From Candidatus Phytoplasma oryzae (lineage in GTDB: Bacteria; Bacillota_I; Bacilli_A; Acholeplasmatales; Acholeplasmataceae), in the NCBI RefSeq assembly GCF_003263355.1, contig NZ_JHUK01000002.1:1-64000 (forward strand): a stretch of 64,000 nucleotides of DNA, given 5' to 3'. Positions 52,655 to 61,249 of the stretch are shown one piece after another. The notes below the pieces were generated by a model. That model worked only from the letters and a program-made list of their open reading frames with translations. It was not told the DNA's origin and ran no database searches. Positions within the stretch are counted from its first letter, which is position 1. Every line of letters begins with the position of its first letter. A program made the translations under genes and the position numbers.

Positions 52655-53648
52655 TGGCGTTTGAGGAGGGATTCGAACCCCCGACCGACAGCTTAGAAGA
52701 TTGGGATAGAATTATTGCGTTTTTTCTTCTTAAGTATTTCATTACAATTAAGCCTCCCACACCACCGGACAAGCAAGTTTCCAAGCATCCGGCGGTTAAA
52801 TTAATTATTATTTTTATAATATTTTTTACTAATATTTTACTATTTGATTTTTACTTTTTTAATTTCTTTGTTAGATCTAACTAAGAAACTATATTCTTTT
52901 TAATAAAGATAAACAAAATTTGATCTATATAATAAAATAAAAAAATAAATAAATTATTTAAAATATTTAATTACTTGATATATCGTCTCTATCTACTGAC
53001 TATTTTCTATTATTGTATCTTTATTTAATATTTTTTTATTCAACTAATAATTAAAACTTCATCTTTCGCCTTGTAAAGGGCTTTCCCCTTTGCCTTGGAA
53101 GGTCAGTCCGCTAGCATATTTCAACGTTAACTTTTAATTTCCTTCGACTACTCTGATTCTGCTTTCTCCTTGCCTCATTACTAAAGTTTAGGAGGATGAA
53201 AGTTACTCTATATATTTACCTTTTGACTTTTAGGCAGGATAACCGTGACATATTCTCTTAAATCTTTTTCTATTTAAGTAAATTTTTACTATTTTGCACG
53301 GTAGGATTCTAGATTTTTATGTTGATAATCCTATAATGCAACAGCCAGCCTTATAGGTACTAGAATATCAGACATCTGTAGTTTTCTGATAGTTCAGAGT
53401 TTACTCCATTTTTTCCCTTAGCCTCATTTCAGAGGTTATCCATAAGTCAATTCAATTCACAAAGTCCCTTAGACTAAACTACTTCGTCCGTACTTCATTT
53501 TTATGGTTTGCTTTAATTATTTTTCATTTCTTACCAAATAACCAACCATACATTGTCACAAATTATCATTGTGTGTGAGTGGTTAGATCACAAAATATTA
53601 GGCATCTTTTCCGCCCGCTGTTGCTCTGTCCAGCTGAGCTACTCAAAC
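52655..53648 (-). tRNA. tRNA-Arg(UCU), split by a group II intron
   Basis: Exon 1 is 53617-53648 (minus) and exon 2 is 52655-52699, with 917 nt between them. Joined, they give a 77-nt tRNA with encoded CCA: acceptor GTTTGAG/CTCAAAC, anticodon stem ACAGC/GCTGT, loop CTTCTAA (anticodon TCT), T stem GGGGG/CCCTC with one G-U pair. The break is between positions 31 and 32 (end of the anticodon stem's 5' strand). A strong promoter lies 54 nt upstream. Confidence 0.93.
52700..53616 (-). ncRNA. ORF-less group II intron in tRNA-Arg
   Basis: 917 nt. It starts GGGCGG and ends CCCAAT. Domain V, the complement of about 52760-52795: a 9-bp lower stem ACCGCCGGA/TCCGGTGGT and a GAAA loop; the upper stem has two U-U mismatches. 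Domain VI ends TTCTATCCCAAT with A at -8, almost the same as in the tRNA-Asn intron. EBS1: the complement of 53338-53345 pairs 8 of 8 with the 5' exon end GCAACAGC. Possible EBS2 at 53395-53399. It shares GGGAAAGCC-N-TTTACAAGGCGAA with the other intron. No reverse transcriptase frame. Confidence 0.87.
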
Positions 53649-53701
53649 TTTTTTATTAAAAACAAACTTTGATCAAAAAAAGGCCTGCTTTACATAGTAA
53701 T

Positions 53702-53729
53702 ATTATACTTTAAATCTTTTTTTTTTCAA
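53702..53729 (-). promoter_or_regulatory. promoter of the split tRNA-Arg gene
   Basis: Minus strand TTGAAA (complement of 53724-53729), 16-nt spacer, TATAAT (complement of 53702-53707). A second, weaker TGG-TATAAT lies about 30 nt further upstream. Confidence 0.75.
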
Positions 53730-53766
53730 TCTATTATACCAATAATTTAAATAATATTAACAATTT

Positions 53767-54216
53767 TTATTTTTTTTGTTGAATTACTTTCAAAAATAAA
53801 TAAGGAAATTTATCAAAAATTTCATAAGATTTCCAAATATAAAAATTATTTTTTAATAACCAATCTACTAAATAATTAATTTTTCCTTGACATCCTAATA
53901 GAAAATGTTTTTGAAAAAAAGATGATTTTTTTAATATATTTATAATTGTATGTGGTCCCATTCCACAAATCAAAACTAAATCAAAATAAACATCTTTAAT
54001 ATTTTCAAAACCATCTGATAAATAAAAAACAACAGGATATTTAATTAATGTTTTTTTAGCCTGTTCTAATGGTTTAATACGAATATCAGTAGCAATAGCT
54101 TTTTTAATATACCTTAAATCAAAAGCTTTTTTTAGAATCAAACCATGATCTGAACCAATATCTAAAACTATATCATATCCTTTTAAAAAACTAACAATAA
54201 AATTAATTCTTTTCAT
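53767..54216 (-). CDS. trmK: tRNA (adenine(22)-N1)-methyltransferase TrmK, short
   Basis: 149 aa, against about 220-240 in Bacillus. The methyltransferase core is complete ([48 protein letters not shown]), but the C-terminal helical extension is missing. It overlaps rpoD by 4 nt, as usual for this pair. Confidence 0.9.
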   Translation of the reverse strand: MKRINFIVSFLKGYDIVLDIGSDHGLILKKAFDLRYIKKAIATDIRIKPLEQAKKTLIKYPVVFYLSDGFENIKDVYFDLVLICGMGPHTIINILKKSSFFQKHFLLGCQGKINYLVDWLLKNNFYIWKSYEIFDKFPYLFLKVIQQKK

Positions 54217-55511
54217 TTTTTATTAATATTGTTATATAACATTCTTAATTTATTTTGTCTAGAAGGAGATCTCAATCGTCTTAAGGCTTTTGATTCTATT
54301 TGACGAATTCTCTCTCTAGTGACACCGAACTTATTCCCTATTTCTTCTAAAGTATAAATATGTCCATCTAAAAGACCATAACGCATTTTTAAAACTTGTT
54401 CTTCTCTATCAGTAAGAACTTCTTCTAAAGATTCATCTAAAGTTTTTTTTAATGTTTCTTGTAACATATAATCATGCGGAGAAATAGCATTAGGATCATG
54501 AATAAAATCTCCTAAAGAAGAATCATCTTCCTCTCTAACAGAAGATTCTAAGGAAATAGTTTCTTTTTCTATCATTTGAATATCAGTAATTTGTTTTGTA
54601 TCAATATTCATTTTAGCAGCTACTTCTTTATTTTCAGCTTTTCTAGATAAATCCTGAGTTAATTTACCCCTACAACGAGAAATTTTATTCATAGTTTCAA
54701 TAATATGAACAGGAATTCTAATAGTTCTAGCCTGATCTGCTACCGCTCTAGTAATAGCTTGTCTTATCCACCAAGTAGCATAAGTAGACATTTTAAAACC
54801 TTTAGTATAATCGAACTTATCAATAGCTCTCATTAAACCCATATTACCTTCTTGAATCAAATCTAAAAATAATATTTTTCTCCCTATATAACGCTTCGCT
54901 ATAGAAACTACTAATCGATAATTAGCTTCAACTAATTTACTTTTTGCCAAATGAGCTATTTCTATTATTTTTTTATTTTTTTTAATTTCTTCTTCACTTA
55001 AAATAATTTCTTTATTTTTATGCTTTTCTAATTGTTCTTTAGCTTTTAAACCATCATAAACCATTTTAGATTTTTCTTTTTCTTCTTCTAAGGTTAATAA
55101 AGGTATTTGTCCGATTTCTTTTAAATACATTTTAACTGGATCATCAACTTTAATAAAGTTGGAAATTTTTTCTAAGTTCAAATTTTCTAATTTTTCTTCT
55201 TCTTTACTTTTAATATCTAAAGAATTAATTTCATCATCAATTAACAAATTATCTTCTTTTTTTATATTGTTTTGATCTTTAATAATATTGTTAGATTTAA
55301 CATTTTTATTTATTTTTTTTTTATCAAAAGATGCAAAAAAATCAATAATTTCTTTATTAAAAATATTTTTGTTTTTATAAAAAATATTAATTAATTTTAA
55401 ATTTTTTTTAAGTTTATTATTAAAAAATAAAATATTTTCTTTTTCTTCTATATTATCCAATAATAAATAATTTTTTTTATACATTTTTTGTTGAAATATT
55501 CTTAAATTCAT
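54213..55511 (-). CDS. rpoD: RNA polymerase primary sigma factor
   Basis: 432 aa. A variable Lys/Asn-rich N-terminus (about 1-125) is followed by region 1.2 ([15 protein letters not shown]), region 2 ([34 protein letters not shown]), region 3, and region 4 ([20 protein letters not shown]). Recognises TTGACA/TATAAT promoters such as the one at 14231-14259. Confidence 0.97.
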   Translation of the reverse strand: MNLRIFQQKMYKKNYLLLDNIEEKENILFFNNKLKKNLKLINIFYKNKNIFNKEIIDFFASFDKKKINKNVKSNNIIKDQNNIKKEDNLLIDDEINSLDIKSKEEEKLENLNLEKISNFIKVDDPVKMYLKEIGQIPLLTLEEEKEKSKMVYDGLKAKEQLEKHKNKEIILSEEEIKKNKKIIEIAHLAKSKLVEANYRLVVSIAKRYIGRKILFLDLIQEGNMGLMRAIDKFDYTKGFKMSTYATWWIRQAITRAVADQARTIRIPVHIIETMNKISRCRGKLTQDLSRKAENKEVAAKMNIDTKQITDIQMIEKETISLESSVREEDDSSLGDFIHDPNAISPHDYMLQETLKKTLDESLEEVLTDREEQVLKMRYGLLDGHIYTLEEIGNKFGVTRERIRQIESKALRRLRSPSRQNKLRMLYNNINKK

Positions 55512-55570
55512 ATTTTTTTACCCTTTTTTATTTTTTCAAAAATATATTTTTTTTAATATCTAATTTTAAA

Positions 55571-57559
55571 TTATTCCTGAATATTTTTCATATTATAATA
55601 AACTCTTATTTCGTCTTTAATTTTTTCTATTTCTTTTTTTTTATTCTGTATTTCTTCTTCTTTTTTTTTAATATTTATAGTTAACTCTTTGAATTTTTCT
55701 TTATTATTATTTTGAGAAAAAAAATTTTTTTTATCAATAATTTTTTTTCTTTCTTTTTTAATTTTTTCTATTTCGTGATAAATATTATTAATTTTCAATT
55801 GAAAATAAAAAATTTTTAAATCTTCTTGATTAGTAATTCTTTTCTTTTTTTTAAAAAAGAAACTTTGTTGAATATCTAATAATAAATCATAAATTGAAAA
55901 ATAAGAATCAATTTTATTTAAAAAATTATTATAAATTTTAATAAAATTTTCTATATTGATACCATTATTAATTTCTTGTTCAGAAGCATAAATATCATAA
56001 TATTCTTTTACTTTATCAATAATTTCTATAATAACAGGATTAGAAATATATTGAACAATATCATGTCTAATAAAATCAATATATTCTCTATTTAATAAAA
56101 TATCATTAATTATATCTATTTCATGAAAAGTAACATTATTTTTAATAATATTTTTAATTTTTTTATCTATATACAAAATAGGATTAGGTAAATAAAAATT
56201 ATTATTAGAAAAAATATTTAAACTATAATTATTTAAATCAACATAAATTTGATATTTAGAATAAATTTCTTTTTGATAATATTCTTGATTCTTATGATTA
56301 TGAAATTTTAGCAAATTATAAATTTCTTTTTTAATATTATTTATATCTTTGCCGCATTCTTGCAATTTTTCTATATTATAAAATATAAAATCTTTAATAT
56401 TATTTTTTTTAAAAGAATGAAAATTATCATAATTTTCACTAAAATTAATATATTGATCAGGGTCTATATTATGAGGTAAAAATAATATACTTACCTTAAA
56501 ACTGTTTTGATTAAGTATTTTTGATATTTTTAAAGAAGCTTCTTGACCAGAATCATCACCATCAAAAAAAATTAAAACATTATTAGTTAGTGATTTTAAA
56601 AGATCAATTTGTTGTTTAGTTATTTGAGTTCCCATTGTAGCAATAACGTTTTTTTGTTGAATTTTAAATAAAGAAATAACATCAAAAAAACCTTCGCATA
56701 AAATAATTTCCTCTTTTTCTTTTATAAATTTATAATGTTCAAAAAAACGATATAATAAGTTACTCTTTTTAAATAAAACAGTTTCAGAATTAAATAAATA
56801 TTTTGTTTGATTTTTTTTATTTTCTTCAATTAAACGTCCTACAAAACCAACAATTTGACCTTTAAAATTAGTTAAAGGTAAAATAAACCTATTTCTAAAA
56901 AAATCATAATATTCATCAGAATTTTCTTTTTTTTTCACCAAACTTAATTTTACTAAATCTTTTAAATTATGTTTTTTGACTTCTAACAAGTATTTAAGAA
57001 GAGAATTATAATGAGAACCTGCAAAACCTAATTGAAATTCTTTAATAAGATCAAAATTTAACTTTCTTTCTTGTAAATATGCAATTAAAGAATGCTGAAT
57101 ATCCATTCTTAATATTTTTTTTAAATCTATATTTTGATATTTTTTTGGGTTTTTTAATAAACTATTTTGAATATCATAACGAAAAAAAGATCTTAAAGAA
57201 TTACAATAATATTCACAAGTATCTTTTAAAATAACATATAAAGGATTTTTTGGATAATCATTAACTTTCAAAAAAGATAATTTTAAATTAAATTTCTGTG
57301 ATAATTCCTTAATAGTTTCATCAATAGAAATTTTTTTTAACTGCTGATAAAATTTAAAAGGAGCGCCACCATTTAAACAAGACATACATAAAGCAATATT
57401 TTTTTCAGGAGATACAGAAAAAGAAGGGGTTTTTTCCACATGAAAAGGACATAAACCCATAAAATTTTTACCTGTTTTTTTCAAAAAAATACCACATTTG
57501 GTTACTAATTCTACAATAGAAATTTGGTTATTAATCTCTTTAATCAATTTTTTATTCAT
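55571..57559 (-). CDS. dnaG: DNA primase
   Basis: 662 aa. The N-terminal CHC2 zinc finger is CPFHVEKTPSFS followed by CMSC. The Toprim core has ILCEGFFDVISLF and IFFDGDDSGQEAS. A long Lys/Asn/Ile-rich C-terminal region ends in a predicted coiled coil (about 610-655), the helicase-binding part. Between glyS and rpoD, the usual order. Confidence 0.96.
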   Translation of the reverse strand: MNKKLIKEINNQISIVELVTKCGIFLKKTGKNFMGLCPFHVEKTPSFSVSPEKNIALCMSCLNGGAPFKFYQQLKKISIDETIKELSQKFNLKLSFLKVNDYPKNPLYVILKDTCEYYCNSLRSFFRYDIQNSLLKNPKKYQNIDLKKILRMDIQHSLIAYLQERKLNFDLIKEFQLGFAGSHYNSLLKYLLEVKKHNLKDLVKLSLVKKKENSDEYYDFFRNRFILPLTNFKGQIVGFVGRLIEENKKNQTKYLFNSETVLFKKSNLLYRFFEHYKFIKEKEEIILCEGFFDVISLFKIQQKNVIATMGTQITKQQIDLLKSLTNNVLIFFDGDDSGQEASLKISKILNQNSFKVSILFLPHNIDPDQYINFSENYDNFHSFKKNNIKDFIFYNIEKLQECGKDINNIKKEIYNLLKFHNHKNQEYYQKEIYSKYQIYVDLNNYSLNIFSNNNFYLPNPILYIDKKIKNIIKNNVTFHEIDIINDILLNREYIDFIRHDIVQYISNPVIIEIIDKVKEYYDIYASEQEINNGINIENFIKIYNNFLNKIDSYFSIYDLLLDIQQSFFFKKKKRITNQEDLKIFYFQLKINNIYHEIEKIKKERKKIIDKKNFFSQNNNKEKFKELTINIKKKEEEIQNKKKEIEKIKDEIRVYYNMKNIQE

Positions 57560-57625
57560 TTTTTTATATTTATTTATAAATTATTATTATTTACTTAATA
57601 AATTATTTTTTAATATTTCCAAATA

Positions 57626-58984
57626 TTAAAAAATAATTTTTTCTTCTATATAATTTTTGATTTCCTCTATATTGATTCTATCTTGAGAAAATGTATCTCT
57701 ATTTCTGATGGTAACTGTATTATCTATTAAAGTTTGATCATCTATTGTACAACAAAAAGGTGTGCCTATCATATCTTGTCTTCTGTATCTTTTACCAATA
57801 CTTTTATTTTCATCATAATCAATTTCAAAAAAATAACATATCTTTTTTCTTATTTCTTGAGCTTTAACACTATGTTTCTTTTTAATTAACGGCAAAATAG
57901 CTAATTTATATGGAGCTAAAAAAGGATGAATTTTTAATACTATTCGATAATCATTTTCTTTAATTTTTTCATTACATAAAGAATTAACGATAATAGCTAA
58001 AAATAATCTTTCTACTCCTACAGAAGGTTCAATAACAAAAGGCCAAAATTTTTGTTTATTCACTTCATCAAAATATTTTAAATCTTTTCCAGAATATTCT
58101 TGATGAGTTTTTAAATCAAAGTCTGTTCTAGAAGCAATTCCCCATAATTCATCAAAACCCCAAGGAAAATGAAATAAAATATCAGTGGTTTTATTAGAAT
58201 AATGACTTAATTCTGTAACTTTATTTTCTCTAAAATCTATTTTACTTTTATCAAAACCTAAATTTAAAAGAAACTGATAAATATATTCTTGCCAAAACAA
58301 AAACCATTTTTGATATTGAGAAGGTTCACAAAAAAATTCTAATTCCATTTGTTCAAATTCAAAAGTTCTAAATATAAAATTACCCGGAGTAATCTCGTTA
58401 CGAAAAGATTTCCCAATTTGACCTACTCCAAAAGGTATTTTTCGTCTCGTAGTATTTAAAATATTTTTAAAATTTATAAAAATGCCTTGGCAAGTTTCTG
58501 GTCTCAAATATATAGAAGAAGAATTTTCTTTAATAACTCCTTGATGAGTTTGAAATAATAAATTGAATTCTTTTACTGAAGCCCAATTTTTAGTTCCTAA
58601 AATTTTATTTTTAATTAAATATTCTGTCATTTGTTGATAACTCAAATTATTAATGTTTATATTAACATCATGTTCCTTAATTAAATGATCAACTCTATAA
58701 CGTTTATTATTATCTTTATTTTCCGCTAATAAATCCATAAAAAAGTTTAAATGGCCGGAAGCTTCTAAAATTTTTGAATTTAATAAAATAGAACTATCTA
58801 ATAAAATATTAAATTCACTTTCCTGAATAAATTTTTTAATCCAAGCTTTTTTAATATTTTGTTTTAATAAACTACCTAAAGGACCATAATCAAAACTATT
58901 AGCTAAACCTCCATAAATTTCACTTCCTGCAAAAACAAAACCATTTTTTTTTGCAAAAACAATTATTTCTTTTAAAGATATCAT
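57626..58984 (-). CDS. glyS: glycyl-tRNA synthetase (alpha2, class IIa)
   Basis: 452 aa, single-chain type. Motifs: FVFAGSEIYGGLANSFDYGP, ITPGNFIFRTFEFEQMELE, YLRPETCQGIFINF and the C-terminal anticodon domain (YKLAILPLIKKK, RRQDMIGTPFCCTIDDQTL). Starts the glyS-dnaG-rpoD-trmK cluster. Confidence 0.97.
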   Translation of the reverse strand: MISLKEIIVFAKKNGFVFAGSEIYGGLANSFDYGPLGSLLKQNIKKAWIKKFIQESEFNILLDSSILLNSKILEASGHLNFFMDLLAENKDNNKRYRVDHLIKEHDVNININNLSYQQMTEYLIKNKILGTKNWASVKEFNLLFQTHQGVIKENSSSIYLRPETCQGIFINFKNILNTTRRKIPFGVGQIGKSFRNEITPGNFIFRTFEFEQMELEFFCEPSQYQKWFLFWQEYIYQFLLNLGFDKSKIDFRENKVTELSHYSNKTTDILFHFPWGFDELWGIASRTDFDLKTHQEYSGKDLKYFDEVNKQKFWPFVIEPSVGVERLFLAIIVNSLCNEKIKENDYRIVLKIHPFLAPYKLAILPLIKKKHSVKAQEIRKKICYFFEIDYDENKSIGKRYRRQDMIGTPFCCTIDDQTLIDNTVTIRNRDTFSQDRINIEEIKNYIEEKIIF

Positions 58985-59165
58985 GTTATTCCTTTTTTTA
59001 TTTGATTAAATAAATAAAAATTACAAATTATATTAAAATGAGTATATTAAACTTAATATAATAAAATTGAAAAAAATATTAATTATCTAAAATTAATCAT
59101 AAATTAAGATATTATTTTATTTTTTATATTCAATATGAAATAATATAAAATATAATTTTTTTTAA

Positions 59166-60020
59166 TTATAAAAATATTTTCTTTTCTACTTTAACCCACA
59201 AATTAAGAGAAACTTTTGTTTGAAAAATTTTACTAATATTTTTTTGTGATTGGATTCTAATTTTTTTTATTTTCTGTCCTTTTGTTCCAATAATAATTTT
59301 TTTTTGACTATTTTTTTTGACTAAAACTAAAACAGAAATATCAGTTAAATTTAAACATTTATTAAAATTAATATTATCTACTAAAACATTACAATAATGT
59401 GGAATTTCTTGATTAATATAACAAAGAATTTTTTCTCTTACAAAATCTGATATTAATTCTTCTTGAGTCAGATTAGTTAAAATATTTTGAGAAAAATAAG
59501 GTGGTTTTTCTTTTAAATATAACAAAATTTTTTGTATTAAAATATGAAAATTTTGTTTTAAATGACATGACAAAGGAATTATTTCATCAAAATAAAAATT
59601 TTTTAAAAAACTAATAATAATTTTATCAATAAATATTTTTTTTCGAAAAGAGTCAATTTTATTAATTAATAAAAAAATTTTTTTATTATATTTTTTTAAA
59701 ATGTTCAAAACTACCTGATCTTCCGGTTTATATTCTCTATCAACCATAAATAAAATAATATCTAATTCCTGAATATAATTTAAAGATAATGAATTTTGTT
59801 GTTTTGGAAAAATAATTTTTTTTTTAAAAAAAATTATTCCTGGATTATCAATAAAAACTAGTTGATATTTTTTTTGATTATAAATACCCATAATTTGTCT
59901 TATAGTAGTACCTGATTTAATACTTGTAATAGAAACTTTTTTTTCTAAAATATTATTTAATAAAGTAGATTTGCCTACATTCACTTCTCCGATAATAGAA
60001 ATAAAACCTGATTTAAACAA
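59166..60020 (-). CDS. era: GTPase Era, TTG start
   Basis: 284 aa from TTG 60020, which has AGAGG nine nt upstream; the ATG at 60050 would overlap ybeY by 38 nt. The G domain has GEVNVGKSTLLNNIL (Glu-Val where Arg-Pro is usual), FIDNPGI and INKIDSF. A C-terminal KH domain (IIIGTKGQKIKKIRIQS) binds the 16S 3' end. Acts in 30S maturation. Confidence 0.93.
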   Translation of the reverse strand: MFKSGFISIIGEVNVGKSTLLNNILEKKVSITSIKSGTTIRQIMGIYNQKKYQLVFIDNPGIIFFKKKIIFPKQQNSLSLNYIQELDIILFMVDREYKPEDQVVLNILKKYNKKIFLLINKIDSFRKKIFIDKIIISFLKNFYFDEIIPLSCHLKQNFHILIQKILLYLKEKPPYFSQNILTNLTQEELISDFVREKILCYINQEIPHYCNVLVDNINFNKCLNLTDISVLVLVKKNSQKKIIIGTKGQKIKKIRIQSQKNISKIFQTKVSLNLWVKVEKKIFL

Positions 60021-60447
60021 TATATTTAACCTCTTTATTTTTATTAACAAAAAATCTATTTAATACCTGTTTTTGTACTTTAACCATTTTTTTTAAATTA
60101 TCTTCGGTATTATCTGTATAACCTTTTAAATGTAGATAACCGTGTAGAGTTAAAAAACACACTTCTTTAATTAAACTATTATTATATTTTTTAGCTTGTT
60201 GCGAAGCTTTAACAAGTGAAATAAAAATATCTCCTAAAGAATCATCTTTTATTTCATTAATAAATGTCAAAATATCTGTAGAATATTTTTTTTTTCTATA
60301 ATAATAATTCATTTTTTTCATTTTATTATTTTTAATAAAAATAATATGCATTTTTTTACTATCTTTAATATAATTAAAAACTTTAAATAATTTTTTTTTT
60401 AAAAAATTAATTTTAATTTTAGTTTGATTATGTATTTTGATATTCAC
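60013..60447 (-). CDS. ybeY: endoribonuclease YbeY
   Basis: 144 aa. The UPF0054 metal motif reads HGYLHLKGYTD: His102 and His106 are present, but the third ligand is Asp112 instead of His. The family matures 16S rRNA and acts with Era, whose gene follows with an 8-nt overlap. LGDIFIS and YSTDILTF match the rest of the family. Confidence 0.9.
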   Translation of the reverse strand: MNIKIHNQTKIKINFLKKKLFKVFNYIKDSKKMHIIFIKNNKMKKMNYYYRKKKYSTDILTFINEIKDDSLGDIFISLVKASQQAKKYNNSLIKEVCFLTLHGYLHLKGYTDNTEDNLKKMVKVQKQVLNRFFVNKNKEVKYIV

Positions 60448-60535
60448 TAAAATTTTTTTATTATTACTCCTTAATATTTATTAATAAAAAATAAAAAAAA
60501 TTAACTTTGAATAATTTAATAAAAAAAATAAAAAA

Positions 60536-60580
60536 TAAAAGCAACTTTTTTTAATTTTTATATTATTAGGTTGCTTTTTT
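60536..60580. terminator. terminator of rpsU, bidirectional
   Basis: AAAAGCAAC (to 60545) pairs with GTTGC and T-run (60570 on) around a 24-nt loop. On the minus strand GTTGCTTTT is followed by ATTTTTTATTTTTTTT. Confidence 0.7.
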
Positions 60581-60605
60581 TACTATTAATCAATATTATT
60601 AAATT

Positions 60606-60812
60606 TTATTTATGTGTTTTTTTACCTTTTAAAATAAATTTTTTTCTCTTTTTCATATTATTTTTTATACGAGCTTTTCTCGCTACGCTGGGTTTAATAT
60701 AATATTCTTTACTTCGATATTGAGCTAAAATACCTGATCTTGAAACTTCTCGCCTAAAACGACGCAAAGTATCGTCTAAATTTTCTCCTTCTTTAATAAA
60801 AACTTTAGTCAT
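60606..60812 (-). CDS. rpsU: 30S ribosomal protein S21
   Basis: 68 aa, starting MTKVFIKEGENLDDTLRRFR, with SGILAQYRSKEYYIKPS and a basic tail. AGGAGG lies 16 nt upstream of the ATG. Confidence 0.95.
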   Translation of the reverse strand: MTKVFIKEGENLDDTLRRFRREVSRSGILAQYRSKEYYIKPSVARKARIKNNMKKRKKFILKGKKTHK

Positions 60813-61015
60813 TATATTTATTGATCAACCTCCTATTTAATTTTATTTGATTTACTTAATTCTTATTTACTCAATAATTTTATTTATTAAATATCAAAAA
60901 TTTATTTTCCTAAATACAAATAAATACATTAACAAATATATTAACAAACTAAAATATAAAAAAATCTTAAATAATTATAACATAAGTAATAATGAAATAA
61001 AAAAATTAAAAAAAA

Positions 61016-61249
61016 CTATAAAAAATTTATTTTTAAATTTACATAAGAATGTAAAAAAAGCATAACAACCAAAAATAATATTAAAAAATTTAAATAAATT
61101 TCAGATTTTGGTATAACATAATTACCATATTTTTCAGCAAACATATCTATAACACTTTTTTCAGAAGAAAATAAAATAAATAAAATAATTAAAATACAAT
61201 CCATATATAACCAAAAATTTGTTTTAAATAAAAAGATATTATACCACAT
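61016..61249 (-). CDS. small two-helix membrane protein, possibly SecG-like
   Basis: Up to 77 aa; Met16 (61204) is a plausible start and would avoid the 11-nt overlap with lon. Two hydrophobic helices (about 15-27 and 53-68) flank a loop SSEKSVIDMFAEKYGNYVIP. Length and layout resemble SecG, but the motif match is weak. It follows lon on the same strand. Confidence 0.4.
   Translation of the reverse strand: MWYNIFLFKTNFWLYMDCILIILFILFSSEKSVIDMFAEKYGNYVIPKSEIYLNFLILFLVVMLFLHSYVNLKINFL

Noticed and set aside
52654-52884. 76-aa open frame on the plus strand
   Set aside because: It is antisense to the 3' exon of tRNA-Arg and the end of its intron; no ribosome site or family.
60847-61065. 72-aa hydrophobic/Lys frame on the plus strand
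   Set aside because: Opposite to all neighbours, in the upstream region of rpsU, no ribosome site, low complexity.
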